Shown here in pieces: positions 13,201-22,148 of a stretch of DNA of 60,000 nt. The DNA lies in contig NC_088307.1 of assembly GCF_032854445.1 (NCBI RefSeq), positions 18,540,001 to 18,600,000 on the forward strand. Reading direction: 5' to 3'. The stretch comes from Liolophura sinensis. Taxonomy: Eukaryota; Mollusca; Polyplacophora; Chitonida; Chitonidae. Made by a program: the position numbers and the translations under genes. Position 1 is the stretch's first letter. The number at the start of each line of letters is the position of its first letter. The notes beneath the pieces were generated by a model. That model saw only the letters and a program-made list of their open reading frames with translations. It was not told where the DNA came from and did not search any database.

Positions 13201-16200
13201 AAGTAAGTGAACGTATAGGATATCTGAGAGTGTGTGTGACTTTTGCATATCTACAAAATCTACAAATTCCCAAAGGCCAGGTTTGAACCTGCAGCTTGTG
13301 TGCCTTGTATACATATATGTATGTATGTTTTGGGTTTAATGTCCTAATTAAAGTGAACATAAAGTCGGCCACTAAAGGTGAATTAATTAATAAAGCAGTA
13401 TTCCAGAAATGTTCTAAAAATATTTTTAAAATTCTACACCACTTATCAACAAAATAAATAGCAAGCAATAGTCAGTACCTAACTATTCATTTGGTGATGC
13501 CATTTTGCCATGTTATAGCTATCTAGAGTAATGTCACAAAACAAAGGAGCTCTCCCGTACCATCAGTATTAAACAATGTGACAATGAGAAAATACAAACA
13601 AAAACGCCGGACACCCAACCAAAGAGTATCAGCTCTGTTCCGTGTTCAATCCGTGGGCCAATCTTTCATTTAGTCTGGTACTCAGTTAAGCCGATGTTCA
13701 TGGACAAAAGCATCGTATTTTAGCGGTCCTTCTCATCCTCAACAGTCCTGCATCAGTGTAAGCAATTGGCTTATCTGGCTGTAGCAACTTCAGGGAATTC
13801 GCTGAACATAGCAGGACCTCCTGACTGATAACACACCCTTTCATTCAGATTTTGGGAAGACATTTTTGTAATAAATCTGACTTTGCTAAGGAAAAATAAT
13901 GCAAGTATTTTTCTTCAAGCAATGACTCTCCCGAGGTCGTTTTCTTGTCAGCTCACCATGACAAGCTACTACAGTATCCTGCCCAACATGTGAGCATTGT
14001 GACAAGGGCAGTCATTCTCAGTTCCCTGCTCATAAATGTGTGGTTCAAAACGCATCAGTTTAACATTTAAACTAATCGCAAAATCCAATTTATTGTACTG
14101 ATATCTGTCTATCCACAATAACAAAACATGCTGACAATCAAGAGTTAATAGGTTTTTTGATGTGACAGCCAATTATCAGGTGACGCTTTCAGCGCTAATG
14201 ATTGGCCAGGTTCATAAGAGCTTCTACAACATGGCTACTCTGAGTGAATTGTCTGTATCACCAATGCTGAACTTCATCTTCTTGGCTTTCAAATCTGTAT
14301 GGAATTTTTTACATATTTTTCTGTGATAACTGTGTCCTATATCATTTTTTTATCTGTGTATATTTAGTGCCGACTTTATGTTCACTTTAACAGCTTTTCA
14401 GTCATAAGACTACGTTGAGTCGTCAGTGTGTGTACATATACTGTGTCAAGGTGTGGCAGGGTGAGTCCATCCTGCCACTGATGTATCATGAAGAAGACAC
14501 CAGACATGACACCCCACCCAGTTACATTACACTGATGCCTACCACTCATGTTTCCTTGTTCTAACCTCTCACCACTGAGTGCCATGCGAGACAGCAACAA
14601 GTACCATTTTTAAACCAGACCCGGGTGTAGACATGATATACAAGGCATATGTCATGGGGTAGGTACAAAGCATATGTCATGGTCTATGTACAAGGCATAT
14701 GTCATGGTGTAGGTACAAGGCATATGTCATGGGGTAGGTACAACGCATATGTCATGGGGTGGGTACAAGGCATATGTCATGGTGTGTGTACAAGGCATAT
14801 GTCATGGTGTAGGTACAAGGCATATGTCATGGGGTGGGTACAAGGCATATATCATGGTGTAGGTACAAGGCATATGTCATGGGGTAGGTACAAGGCATAT
14901 GTCATGGTGTAGGTACAAGGCATATGTCATGGTGTGTGTACAAGGCATATGTCATGGTGTGTGTACAAGGCATATGTCATGGTGTAGGTACAAGGCATAT
15001 GTCATGGGGTGGGTACAAGGCATATGTCATGGGGTGGGTACAAGGCATATATCATGGGGTAGGTATAAGGCATATGTCATGGGGTAGGTACAAGGCATAT
15101 GTCATGGTGTGTGTACAAGGCATATGTCATGGGGTAGGTACATGCACTATCTCAGCATTTGTATGCATTATGCCTCCTTCACACTGTTGATCCGTCAAAT
15201 TCAACTTGTCCAATTAAATTGTGTGAACACAGTTTACAAAATAGTCTTGTCCTATTTTTAATCCACTTGTTGAATTCCCGTTAGAAAGTCTGTCAGTATC
15301 CAGTCAAAGGTTGGTGGTTTACCCCAGGCACACCAGTTTCCTCCCTTCATAAAACTATTATTCCGTCATCATATGAGTGAAAATTCGTCTTGAGTATGGT
15401 GAAAAAAACCCCAACAAATGAATAAACTTGGTGTTTGGAAGGCTTGAAGGGTGCATCATGGCGTGACAATGGTTGTTGGGCTGGCTGACCCGTTAATGAT
15501 GGCTTACCCCTGGTGTTTGTCTAAACAAGGTCGGGGTTTCCACATCCACGAATCCTGAAATGGGTAAGAGGCTCTCATCACAAAAGTTTACAGATCATGT
15601 AATCGTATTTAATTATGTAATTTTACAACTGTGACACTTGAATCTGCTGAAGACAGCAATGGTTATCAGATTTTCAAGCACAAAGAGAAAAGAAATCACG
15701 TCAGCAATTGTCTGATAAAATTTGACCTGTCTTCTAATCCTGGTTATCAGACTTGCTTTTGAAAAAGTTACATGATCTAGAAAAAGAAATCTTATGTCTT
15801 GTTATAAAACAATGTGGTGGGTCTACTGTGACTATTCAAAGAAAAAAAAAACCTCAAAACAGTTCAAGTATGCTCACCATTTTGATTACAGAGAAATTCT
15901 CTCATTTTCATCACCATCTCTGATCGTAGCCTCAAATTTCGCTGGAGATCTTTATTTCTCAAGTCCAGATAACGATATTCCATACGTAACGCTTCTTTTA
16001 CCTGGCAATTTAAATCACAAGAGCTCAGCAGTAAAGTCAATGGTCTCGTAAAATGTTGAAAATTTATTCAATTGAAATACTGCCCTAGTTCTTCAACCTT
16101 TACAACCCCGTCTGCAATCAATATCTTGAAATATTCTAAGAGAAGTGTGGGGGGTAGAGAAATAATATGCATAGTTTTAAGAAACTTACAACTTTAATGA

Positions 16201-19200
16201 TACAAACAAATCATTTTCATAATAATTATATGCTTAAATTCCACTGAAAAAGTGCGAGAAGCAGTTGAAAAGATTTAATTTATTTATTTATTTGATTGGT
16301 GTTTTACGCCATACTCAAGAATATTTCACTTATATGACGGCGGCCAGCATTATGAAGAATGGAAACCGGGGAGAGTCCAAGGTACAGGTATGCCTTAAAT
16401 ATTGAAGAATTTCAGTATCAAAAACAGTAGAATATGAAAAGGATCTCAATAATTGCTTTGTCTTTTTGTATAAACTACGTGTAGGCTGCCATTATGGATG
16501 ACTACCAAGCCTGGCTTTCATCACTGAGGTCGCATGTTCAAATCCAGATCTGGCTGTTATGGTTGCGGTTTCAGTCAAGAAGTTTGTCCGCTGAAAGTCA
16601 GTGGTTTAATCTGGGCCCTCCAGTTTTCTCTGCCCATAAGTCAAAACGCTGTCATATACATGCGAAATTCTTGAGAACTGTGTTTACTGAACACCAATCA
16701 ATCAATCAATCAGGCTAAACATTATTCCACATTTCCTGTCAGGTCATGCTGATTTGTCCTTATAGAACTAAATTTAGATTTATTTACACTGCTGAAAGAC
16801 CATGCCAGAGATGCCTCCTCCAGTCTCAATGTGCTGACTTCAGGCCAACCAGAATTGCTTCTAAAAATGGCATTAGACATCAGAATGCCATAGAAGCCAC
16901 CACTTAAACACTCTGCTTTTGGTTAGCCAATATGCAGTTTTTGAGTTACGTCATTACGACAACAGAGTGACGTCCTATTGCAAAATGACGTCGCCACTAG
17001 GCTAACTGCCTATCTTATAACATGGCAATGATTGTGTTTAGATCAAAGTACCGGGATAACAACATTATTTTTGCAATATTGGGTACCCAAATCCATCCAA
17101 AAACATAATTCAGAAGATCAGTCTAATGCTTTTTAATTAGTACTCTATATTCTATATACGACCCCATGTTAAAATTACCAGATTGGCCCTATTGTGCCGT
17201 AAAGCGACGACGTGATATAACAAAGGGACGTCACTCTGTTGTAGTAACGTCATATCTCGAAACCTGCGTATTTGTTTAACACAACAGCTGAATCTTGATG
17301 ATATTCAGAACACAGTTACCAAGTTAATGACCAGTACCTGGCACATCTACACAATTCTTAGTTCCAATCATCGTGTCAACCAAGTAAATAAATCAAATCC
17401 CCAATCATACTGACAATGGAGTAATCTCCCTTTGTGGCGTGGCATTGTCGCTGTACCATACATTGGGAAGAATAATAACACAGTCAGCGCAACAAGTGCA
17501 CAACAACAATATTAAGAATGCGAAAATGTAATAACGCAACTTTTCTGCATTGTTAGCATTGTTGTGTTATTATTTCTATATCTTTGGCCATATAGTATTT
17601 GAACATATAGAAATTCTGAAAAGATTCTCCCCCCCAGCCTCTTAAAGCATATCAAAAGTGAGGTAAGGTAATATAAATTCTCATCAAGGGACAACATGTA
17701 GGTGGCAAATCGAAATGCCTAAGAATATTCTGCACCTTGAACTTTAGTCTAATTTGGATGGTTCAGGAAAGCGGACAGCCACTCACATTTATTCAAGTAC
17801 ACTGTATATTTATTTATTTGATTGGTGTTTTACGCCGTACTCAAGAGTATTTCACTTATACGACGTCGGCTGTACACTGTATAAAACGAAAAAAGAAAAC
17901 TGAATACCTTATGGAAGTCTTGTATATTGAACGGAAGGTTAGGTTTGCATTCGTTCAGTACCTGGATGTCTTTTAATACAACTTCTATTTCACCTGTTGG
18001 CATTTTCTACAAGAAACAACAATCAATTAATGTACAAGGAATTATTTGTGTATATGGACACTGACATTTCAAAACTTCCAGCAATTTCTTTTTATCATGT
18101 TGACAAATTTGATAAATAGTTAAATTCCAAGTCATAACACACAGTGCAGGCTATAGTTCCAATTGAACATCAACAATATACAACACAGCTGAGTATATAG
18201 TCTAACTTACTCTGATTAGTGAACCTGAAAAATCAAATCAAGTGAGCTTGGAGGGCCACATCTAGAAAAACATTAGTCATTTCTGACTTAAGTCAAAATC
18301 TGAAATATGATCTAAATGATTATTTTTGGGTTTTAGAGATTAAAATTTTGTACCCCTCGTCAATATCATCTTAAGACAAATGTGTCCAAATATCCGCTTC
18401 CAGAACCAAAACTAAGCATCCTACAGAGTTTTTTAAATTTTGGCTTAAGTCAGAAAGGGCTTTGTGGAATCATCTGCTGATCCAAAACTTTAATGGTGAC
18501 ATTGTGACTGTGCATAAAGAAATTAAAATCAAAAATGGAACTCAAAACGATGCCAACGAGTTTTTAAATCTGTGAATGAAAGAAATTTGTATGAAAACTT
18601 AACTTTTACATGGAAAACCATCATATATTTGTTTAATATACTAGTTAGTTTTACTACAGCTTGTTTTGTTTTGGCAACCAACAGTTTGGGAGCCCAAATG
18701 TTGTCCAGAACTGAAATGACTCCAGAAATGGCCCTGCAAGTTGAGCATCAGGACAGTCAGAGCACAGAATATAACACTATTAAAACAAATACTTACTGTA
18801 TTTTGTTGGCCATCTGGTCTTTCTTGCACCAGACCTGTAACTTGGATAACGGATTCCAATGCCAGATCTGGAACTGCAGGTTTCTGAAAAATACATAAGA
18901 AATATTGATGACTTTTCTCCAAGATTAAACATTCTCCATGCTTATATAATATGTGCAAATAACTGCTCAAATCCATCTAGTGTCCAGGCTGATCAAAATG
19001 TACACAAAATTTTGATGAAGTTTGTAAATGATAAAATCATGTTCCTGCTCATCATTGTCATTTGGTGACTTAAAGTTGGTTCCTGAGAAACAAATCATAA
19101 GTATGATACTCTAAGTACCTGCTCTAAACGGCCACTTATTTAGTTTCCCTTCACTGGCCACATACGACAGGTTTGACTCTATGTTGGGAGAAAACCGACA

Positions 19201-22104
19201 GAGCTGTAGATCTCTACAGCTGTACAACTGTTATGTGAAAGGCACATCCTTCTCTCAAATTCAAGTCAACAATGTACTTTGGAGCATATATAAAAATTGC
19301 TGTCAATGCATGTGGTAATATGGGTAAAAAAAAAATTTTCAACTGTGAATGAGGTTAAAACAAACAGCTGTGTAAAGGCTATTAATGTGGATTTAATGAT
19401 CTAGGGAAATACTGATATGTTCCACCAAATAAGATCGGTCTGAGCAACGCATACATTAATGTTACTGTAAATCTTCAACCTTTGTGACCGCTGAAGCACT
19501 TTTTTTTGGAATTTATGCATACATTTATCATAAAAATTATCCTAAAATTTTTTTTATTTTTTATTCTCACTAAAGATACAAGCTTTCTACAAATGTTTAA
19601 ATTATTTCCATACACTCCACAGTTCTCTCAGAATGTTTCAAAATATTGGTTGCTGATGCAGTTGAAAAAGTTGAAGAATTGAGGTAATTAACAATATTAA
19701 TTTCACTGATATTTTTACTTTGAGCAAATTAAGACATTTGATGGTTCTAGAATAAGTTTTCAGTCTCTCATATGTTCCTAACATATCCTCCTGGTAAAAT
19801 GTTGGTCAAAGTTACATTACCACCTGTGCACATAAGAGTTATTTCCCTTGATCTTACTCTTACTAAAACAAGTCACTTTGATAGATTTAAGGTCTTAGAA
19901 AAGATTTAAGAATTCTTTGCAGTTTTGATTAGCACTTTCATAACTATCAAACTGTAGAATGAACCCAGCTTTATGCACTGTACGTTGTAATATCATTTTT
20001 ATAATATTTGTGACCACTTTGGTGGCCAAATGGTTAGGGATGAGTGTCGGCCTTGAAGTAAGGAGACCTGGGCTAAAAACCGGGTCAGGTCATACATGTA
20101 CCAAAGACATCAAAAATTGTAAGATTGAAAAACTGTTAAGTACGACATAAAACCACAAGCACATGTACATACACATATATAATATCTCTACCATAATTTG
20201 CTTTTAGACAGAGAGACAGCCTTTCCTATAACCCACAAATGTATTAATAAATGTTGTGCATGCAAATGTATATCCAGTTTTTAAACGTTTCCGTGTTTTA
20301 AAAATTAGTCTATGACATATTACCTTCTCGTCTGGAATGATAACTTGTGTCAATCCATGCCAATCCCGTAGGACCACAAATTGCTGAAGCCTTTGGTGCT
20401 GAACCCAGCCACAAATAGTCACTTGTTTCCCTATATCAGTCTTTGTTAATTCCCCACATGTGTGACTTCTACCTGAGAAACTAGTTTGACGGCCTGAAAT
20501 CAAACAAACTTCATAAATACACAACACTTTAAATTTCTGCTTCTGCCAACATTGTCAACATCAACTTCAATATTATGTTCGATTGTAGAATGCCTACAGA
20601 ATTGTTCTCTCATGCAATGATGATCAGGTTTATGACTGGAGCAAACCAGAGTTAACTACTGCTCTACCTGATAAACCATCTAGAGCTGGATTCAAGCCTG
20701 CATCTTCAATTGATAGGTGATGATCAACTGAGACAAGATCGGTGGTTTATCTGCACAAAATTTATGTCACATAGACTAGGATCTGAACAGTAGGCCCTAT
20801 GTATTAAAGGATTTTTTTTTTTTTTTTAATTGGTGTTTTACGCCATACTCAAGAATATTTCACTTATACGATGGCTGCCAGCATTATGGTGGGTGGAAAC
20901 CGGGCAGAGCCCGGGGGAAACCCACGACCATCCGCAGGTTGCTGACAGATCTTCCCACATACGGCCGGAGAGGAAGGCAGCATGAGCTGGTCTTGAACTC
21001 ACACCGACCACATTGATGAGAGGATTCTGGGTCATTACGCTGCGCTAGCGCGCTAACCGACTGAGCCACGGAGGCCCCTGTATTAAAGGAAGGACACTGC
21101 ATAAAATGAAGTAGCCCAAAGCTGGCAGGTTAATACTCACGTATCACCTTGCTTCTATGTGACATAGAGATCCATGAGGAAAATTTCACTAAAAATAATG
21201 GCTTGAACCCTACCTTACATTTGGTATGCACCGATTGCCTAAACACCCGAAGTGTAAATATGTCTCAACACTAGCATCAGTCTGTCCGACTCAAAAGTTT
21301 AAACAGCTGGATTATTGTTGAAAAATGGCTCTTCTTGTATAACATCACACCAGGCAAATTTTAAAATGACAGGAATTTGTTTCGGCACTTTTCTCAGAAA
21401 CAACAGTAGTTTTAATATGGTGCAATATTTTTTACAATTTAGGAAGCAATTCAGACTATGTCAATCCTTGTTACTTAACCCTGCTTTTAAGATATACTGG
21501 TCTTGACACTAGGGTGGCTCTAGCTTTAACCAAAATTGTTTTGACATATTTACGCTATGTTCTGGTGATTTAAGGGCCCTACCTGACAGGTTACATTTGG
21601 TATGTACCAAAGTCTGATATAAACACTATCTAAAATACTTTCAACGTTTTTAAGAAATTGTAAAGTTCTGAATATAACACAACCTACTTTTCCACTAGTC
21701 AGAATGTATTTTGATAATCGATTGGGCTTGCTGATTGAGTTGAGGACAATGGGATTGCCATAAAGCAAAGAAAACAAAAATTATGCTAAATACTTTTCGA
21801 ATAAGATCTTAACATATTACACCATTTACAATGCAATTTAGCAAATGCTTATTCAGTCTACGCCATCACTCATCAGCCCGGAATTGAAGTTGACCAACAA
21901 AGGCCCAGATTTCGCATCATGCTAGTTTCGTCGTGAGATCGTCTCATGCAAATCCATAACGTTTGATGTACATTCTCATTTGCATTTATTGTCACCTATA
22001 TCTGGTGGCTTTGAAAAACTGCGACCAGCCAGCTGTCGCACAGAAGGCCTTTGCAGAGCTGCCTGTAAACTCTTACAGAAGCAGCAGACGACTTTCCTGC
22101 TCAT
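4142..22104 (-). CDS. DARS2: Mitochondrial aspartyl-tRNA synthetase gene, exons 1-11 (3' end off window)
   Basis: Class II aminoacyl-tRNA synthetase that attaches aspartate to mitochondrial tRNA-Asp in the matrix. Eleven exons join in phase into residues 1-388 (the human protein has about 645). Order: basic presequence (1-36), OB-fold anticodon-binding domain (about 44-155, with TCGEL and GWVQHQR), linker (YRYLDLR), class II motif 1 (FVDVETPTL, about 198-206), and motif 2 ([17 protein letters not shown], about 254-273) with its catalytic Arg. The presequence and the DARS2-type order [22 protein letters not shown] distinguish it from cytosolic DARS1. The remaining insertion domain and motif 3 must lie beyond position 1. 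No frameshift or stop occurs in the assembled exons. The gene runs head-to-head with RABL6. Confidence 0.95.
4552..4659 (-). CDS. DARS2: DARS2 exon 10: start of bacterial-type insertion domain
   Basis: 36 codons, phase 0, residues 332-367: [19 protein letters not shown], matching the IIDISDVFRNT..AICIPEGA part of animal DARS2. Acceptor GGTTCAG, donor GTAAGA. Confidence 0.9.
4872..5213 (-). mobile_element. SINE-B, tRNA-derived
   Basis: On the minus strand it begins GTCCCGGATAGCACAGTTGG TAGAGCATCC, a clear A-box, with a degraded B-box, then a body with GGAAGTTGTAACTTCC and an end (plus) GGGTTTAACGTCGTACTCAA. Second copy at 36345. Not a functional tRNA: the B-box and acceptor end are lost. Confidence 0.85.
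5597..5790. mobile_element. MITE-B copy, left end missing
   Basis: GGTGTTTATTCAAGCATATT through TTGAGGAATTAGGGTAGG; internal TTTTTGTGAAGTCCTGAAAC shared with other MITE-B copies. Confidence 0.7.
6624..6880 (-). mobile_element. SINE-A, near full length
   Basis: Tail TTGATTGGTGTTTTACGCCG, core, and tRNA-related head with GCGCTAGCTCGCTAACCGAC. Imperfect flanking duplication TTAAGTACTTTGA / TTAAGTAGCTTGA. Confidence 0.88.
6940..6961 (+). other. G-quadruplex-type motif
   Basis: Four G runs of three or more with loops of 1-4 nt. It is on the template strand of DARS2, so the intronic RNA would be C-rich. Confidence 0.55.
7575..7840. repeat. 34-bp tandem array
   Basis: About eight copies of a 34-bp unit containing TTTCACTGAGCAGAATGTAA. 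Units alternate between a CATGCTT and a C(C/A)NGTTT variant, giving a partial 68-bp higher-order period. It lies in DARS2 intron 9. Confidence 0.95.
8208..8465 (+). mobile_element. SINE-A, near full length, 14-bp TSD
   Basis: Head with tRNA-like A-box region (GTTAGCGCGCTATCGCAGC), B-box-like GTGAGTTCAAGTCC, Meta-type core, (ATAA)n tail. Perfect target-site duplication TCATTCAAGAACCG at 8194-8207 and 8466-8479. Confidence 0.93.
9822..10001 (-). CDS. DARS2: DARS2 exon 9: end of motif 2 and helical region
   Basis: 60 codons, phase 0, residues 272-331. It starts [10 protein letters not shown], passes [16 protein letters not shown] and ends [10 protein letters not shown], the signature stretch before the bacterial-type insertion domain. 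Acceptor TTTGTAG, donor GTTTGA. Confidence 0.96.
10097..10246 (-). other. Exon-like segment with strong splice sites in DARS2 intron 8
   Basis: Exactly 150 nt, bounded by a long pyrimidine tract ending TTTTTCAG and by AAA|GTAAGTAAG. Flanking exons are phase 0, but in that phase the segment reads RKINS then stop, so inclusion would truncate DARS2. Another frame is open through it. No family similarity recognised. It may be a poison exon or chance. Confidence 0.35.
10640..11190 (-). repeat. Tandem partial copies of DARS2 exon 8 with 5' splice sites
   Basis: Six head-to-tail units (84-100 bp). Each contains the 3' part of exon 8 from GTCCAGATTG to CACAG plus the donor and about 20 nt of intron. 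The rightmost unit is the real exon. Donors of the copies lie after 11037, 10950, 10851 and 10751 (GT intact) and after 10667 (GT changed to AT). The first two copies have AAA of the exon changed to TAA. None keeps an acceptor. Confidence 0.92.
11125..11229 (-). CDS. DARS2: DARS2 exon 8: class II motif 2
   Basis: 35 codons, phase 0, residues 237-271: [20 protein letters not shown] followed by [12 protein letters not shown]. Arg257 is the motif 2 arginine that contacts ATP and aspartate. Acceptor GTGACAG, donor GTGAGT. Its last ~66 nt plus donor are repeated five more times immediately downstream in transcription (10640-11112). Confidence 0.96.
11357..11446 (-). mobile_element. SINE-A 3' fragment
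   Basis: TGATCGGTGTTTTCCACCGT through AATGATGGGAGGGAAAC: tail and part of the core only, in DARS2 intron 7. Confidence 0.75.
11780..11900. repeat. ATT/AAT-rich microsatellite
   Basis: Almost pure A/T tract built from ATTATT, TAATATT and TTAACA words in DARS2 intron 7. Confidence 0.85.
12012..12492. mobile_element. MITE-B copy interrupted by SINE
   Basis: TTTTCTTCAACCTTTTTGCA at left and GGAAAGGTTGAGGAATTAGG at right, interrupted by the SINE at 12058-12311. Without it the element is about 215 bp. Confidence 0.8.
12058..12311 (+). mobile_element. SINE-A inserted inside a MITE-B copy
   Basis: Complete SINE beginning ATGGGGCCTCTGTGGCTCAG and ending in (ATAA)n. Perfect 12-bp duplication TATTCAAGCAAA at 12046-12057 and 12312-12323 within MITE-B sequence, so the SINE is the younger insertion. 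Confidence 0.93.
12767..12838 (-). CDS. DARS2: DARS2 exon 7: aspartate-site loop segment
   Basis: 24 codons, phase 0, residues 213-236: [10 protein letters not shown] and [10 protein letters not shown], the strongly conserved GAREFLVPSR..YALPQSPQ segment of AspRS near the amino-acid site. Acceptor GTTGTAG, donor GTGAGT. Confidence 0.95.
12890..13160. mobile_element. Rearranged SINE-A pieces with hairpin
   Basis: A plus-strand core fragment (12890-12945), then a minus-strand tail and core (12946-13065), then a perfect 20-bp inverted repeat with GTAG loop (13066-13109), then a plus-strand SINE tail (13110-13160). Looks like an inverted or template-switched SINE remnant. Confidence 0.7.
13322..14640. 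mobile_element. SINE-B-type end split by a DNA element
   Basis: TTTTGGGTTTAATGTCCTA (13328-13346) and CAGCTTTTCAGTCATAAGAC (14391-14410) are the two sides of the conserved SINE 3' end, interrupted by the element at 13348-14390. The remaining body (14411-14640) matches a related SINE less clearly. Confidence 0.55.
13348..14390. mobile_element. 1.04-kb inverted-repeat DNA element (element F)
   Basis: Left end TTAAAGTGAACATAAAGTCG matches the reverse complement of the right end over ~27 bp with one indel. No transposase ORF inside. It interrupts the conserved end of a SINE, so it is a later insertion. TTAA occurs at both edges. Confidence 0.8.
14636..15143. repeat. 25-bp tandem array
   Basis: About 20 head-to-tail copies of a 25-bp unit with core CATATGTCATGGKGTAGGTA, very homogeneous. 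The unit has no plus-strand stop and 25 is 1 mod 3, so all three forward frames are open; the resulting [11 protein letters not shown]-type ORFs are artefacts. In DARS2 intron 6. Confidence 0.97.
15294..15425 (+). mobile_element. SINE-D-type fragment
   Basis: AAAGGTTGGTGGTTTACCCC, CACCAGTTTCCTCCCTTCAT and GAAAATTCGTCTTGAGTATG tail. Confidence 0.6.
15508..15554 (-). CDS. DARS2: DARS2 exon 6: class II motif 1
   Basis: A 47-nt exon encoding [16 protein letters not shown] (residues 197-212, first Gly split with exon 5). VETPTL is the motif 1 helix/strand that forms the dimer interface in class II synthetases. Acceptor TTTCAG, donor GTAAGC. Found by following reading phase. Confidence 0.93.
15878..16001 (-). 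CDS. DARS2: DARS2 exon 5: hinge into catalytic domain
   Basis: Residues 156-196 with the diagnostic YRYLDLR and [15 protein letters not shown]. It ends one nucleotide into a Gly codon at donor GTGAGC. Acceptor TGCCAG. Confidence 0.95.
16083..16275. mobile_element. MITE-A copy 3
   Basis: CCCTAGTTCTTCAACCTTTA to GCAGTTGAAAAGATT, right end joined to a SINE tail. Confidence 0.7.
16276..16379 (-). mobile_element. SINE-A 3' fragment abutting MITE-A
   Basis: TTGATTGGTGTTTTACGCCA tail and ACGGCGGCCAGCATTATG core; starts exactly where a MITE-A copy ends. Confidence 0.8.
16484..16715 (+). mobile_element. SINE-D, Meta-type variant
   Basis: GAGGTCGCATGTTCAAATCC B-box-like, CCTCCAGTTTTCTCTGCCCA core, CTGAACACCAATCAATC tail. 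Related fragments lie at 15294-15425, 30330-30478 and 44690-44775. Confidence 0.65.
16929..17272. mobile_element. MITE-C with ~50-bp inverted ends
   Basis: AACAGAGTGACGTCC occurs at 16960 and as its reverse complement near 17227-17241; the outer ends AATATGCAG / CTGCGTATT also pair. Several CGTCA/TGACG words per arm. 344 bp, non-coding, in DARS2 intron 4. Confidence 0.82.
17809..17871 (-). mobile_element. 63-bp 5'-truncated SINE-A with TSD
   Basis: Only the last ~60 bp of SINE-A (TTGATTGGTGTTTTACGCCG to TTCACTTATACGACGTCGGC), flanked by a perfect 12-bp duplication GTACACTGTATA (17797-17808, 17872-17883). It sits in DARS2 intron 4, 25 nt from the exon 4 donor. Confidence 0.9.
17908..18006 (-). 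CDS. DARS2: DARS2 exon 4: end of OB-fold domain
   Basis: 33 codons, phase 0, residues 123-155. It begins KMPTGEIEV and contains the VLNECK..LPF segment typical of the family. Acceptor TTGTAG, donor GTATTC. A very short SINE insertion lies 25 nt inside the downstream intron. Confidence 0.93.
18797..18883 (-). CDS. DARS2: DARS2 exon 3: OB-fold domain
   Basis: 29 codons, phase 0 at both ends, residues 94-122, including [17 protein letters not shown], which matches the VESVVQVSG..RPAGQEN stretch of animal DARS2. Acceptor TTTTTCAG, donor GTAAGT. Confidence 0.92.
19465..19686. mobile_element. MITE-A copy 4 (opposite orientation)
   Basis: CTGTAAATCTTCAACCTTTG to GTTGAAGAATTGAGGTAA; internal AGAATGTTTCAAAATATTGG is the reverse complement of the other copies. 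Confidence 0.75.
20010..20165 (+). mobile_element. SINE-C, tRNA-derived
   Basis: TTTGGTGGCCAAATGGTTAG A-box region, GGGCTAAAAACCGGGTCAGG B-box-like region, body ending TTAAGTACGACATAAAACCA. Degenerate; one copy seen. Confidence 0.6.
20324..20493 (-). CDS. DARS2: DARS2 exon 2: start of OB-fold domain
   Basis: Codes for residues 37-93. It contains [20 protein letters not shown] and [14 protein letters not shown], the classic N-terminal OB-fold of bacterial-type AspRS. Acceptor TTTCAG; donor GTAATA. 170 nt plus one nucleotide from exon 1 gives exactly 57 codons. Confidence 0.95.
20812..21078 (-). mobile_element. SINE-A full length, 12-bp TSD
   Basis: Full head to tail, with a poly-A rather than (ATAA)n tail. 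The tRNA-like head reads (minus) GGGGCCTCCGTGGCTCAGTC. Target-site duplication TGTATTAAAGGA at 20800-20811 and 21079-21090. In DARS2 intron 1. Confidence 0.93.
21996..22104 (-). CDS. DARS2: DARS2 exon 1: start codon and mitochondrial presequence
   Basis: ATG at 22104-22102 with A at -3; an in-frame TAG lies 12 nt upstream (22116-22114), which fixes this start. It encodes 36 residues beginning MSRKVVCC, rich in Arg, Lys and Ser and free of acidic residues until Asp35, as expected for a matrix-targeting peptide. It ends one nucleotide into a Gly codon at a GTGACA donor; that G joins the GC of exon 2. It is too short to stand out as an ORF and was found by following the gene upstream. Confidence 0.85.
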
Positions 22105-22148
22105 TTTCGACAGCTACCACATGCTTCCTGTTGCCTGCAAAGCAACAT
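22101..22148 (-). promoter_or_regulatory. Upstream ORF overlapping the DARS2 start codon
   Basis: An ATG at 22148 opens a 15-codon ORF ([15 protein letters not shown]) whose TGA overlaps the DARS2 start as ATGA. If the transcript begins upstream of 22148, this arrangement would favour termination-reinitiation control of DARS2 translation. The TSS is unknown. Confidence 0.45.

Noticed and set aside
14649-15190. Repetitive open frames of [11 protein letters not shown] type
   Set aside because: Artefact of the 25-bp array; three frames read the same repeat.
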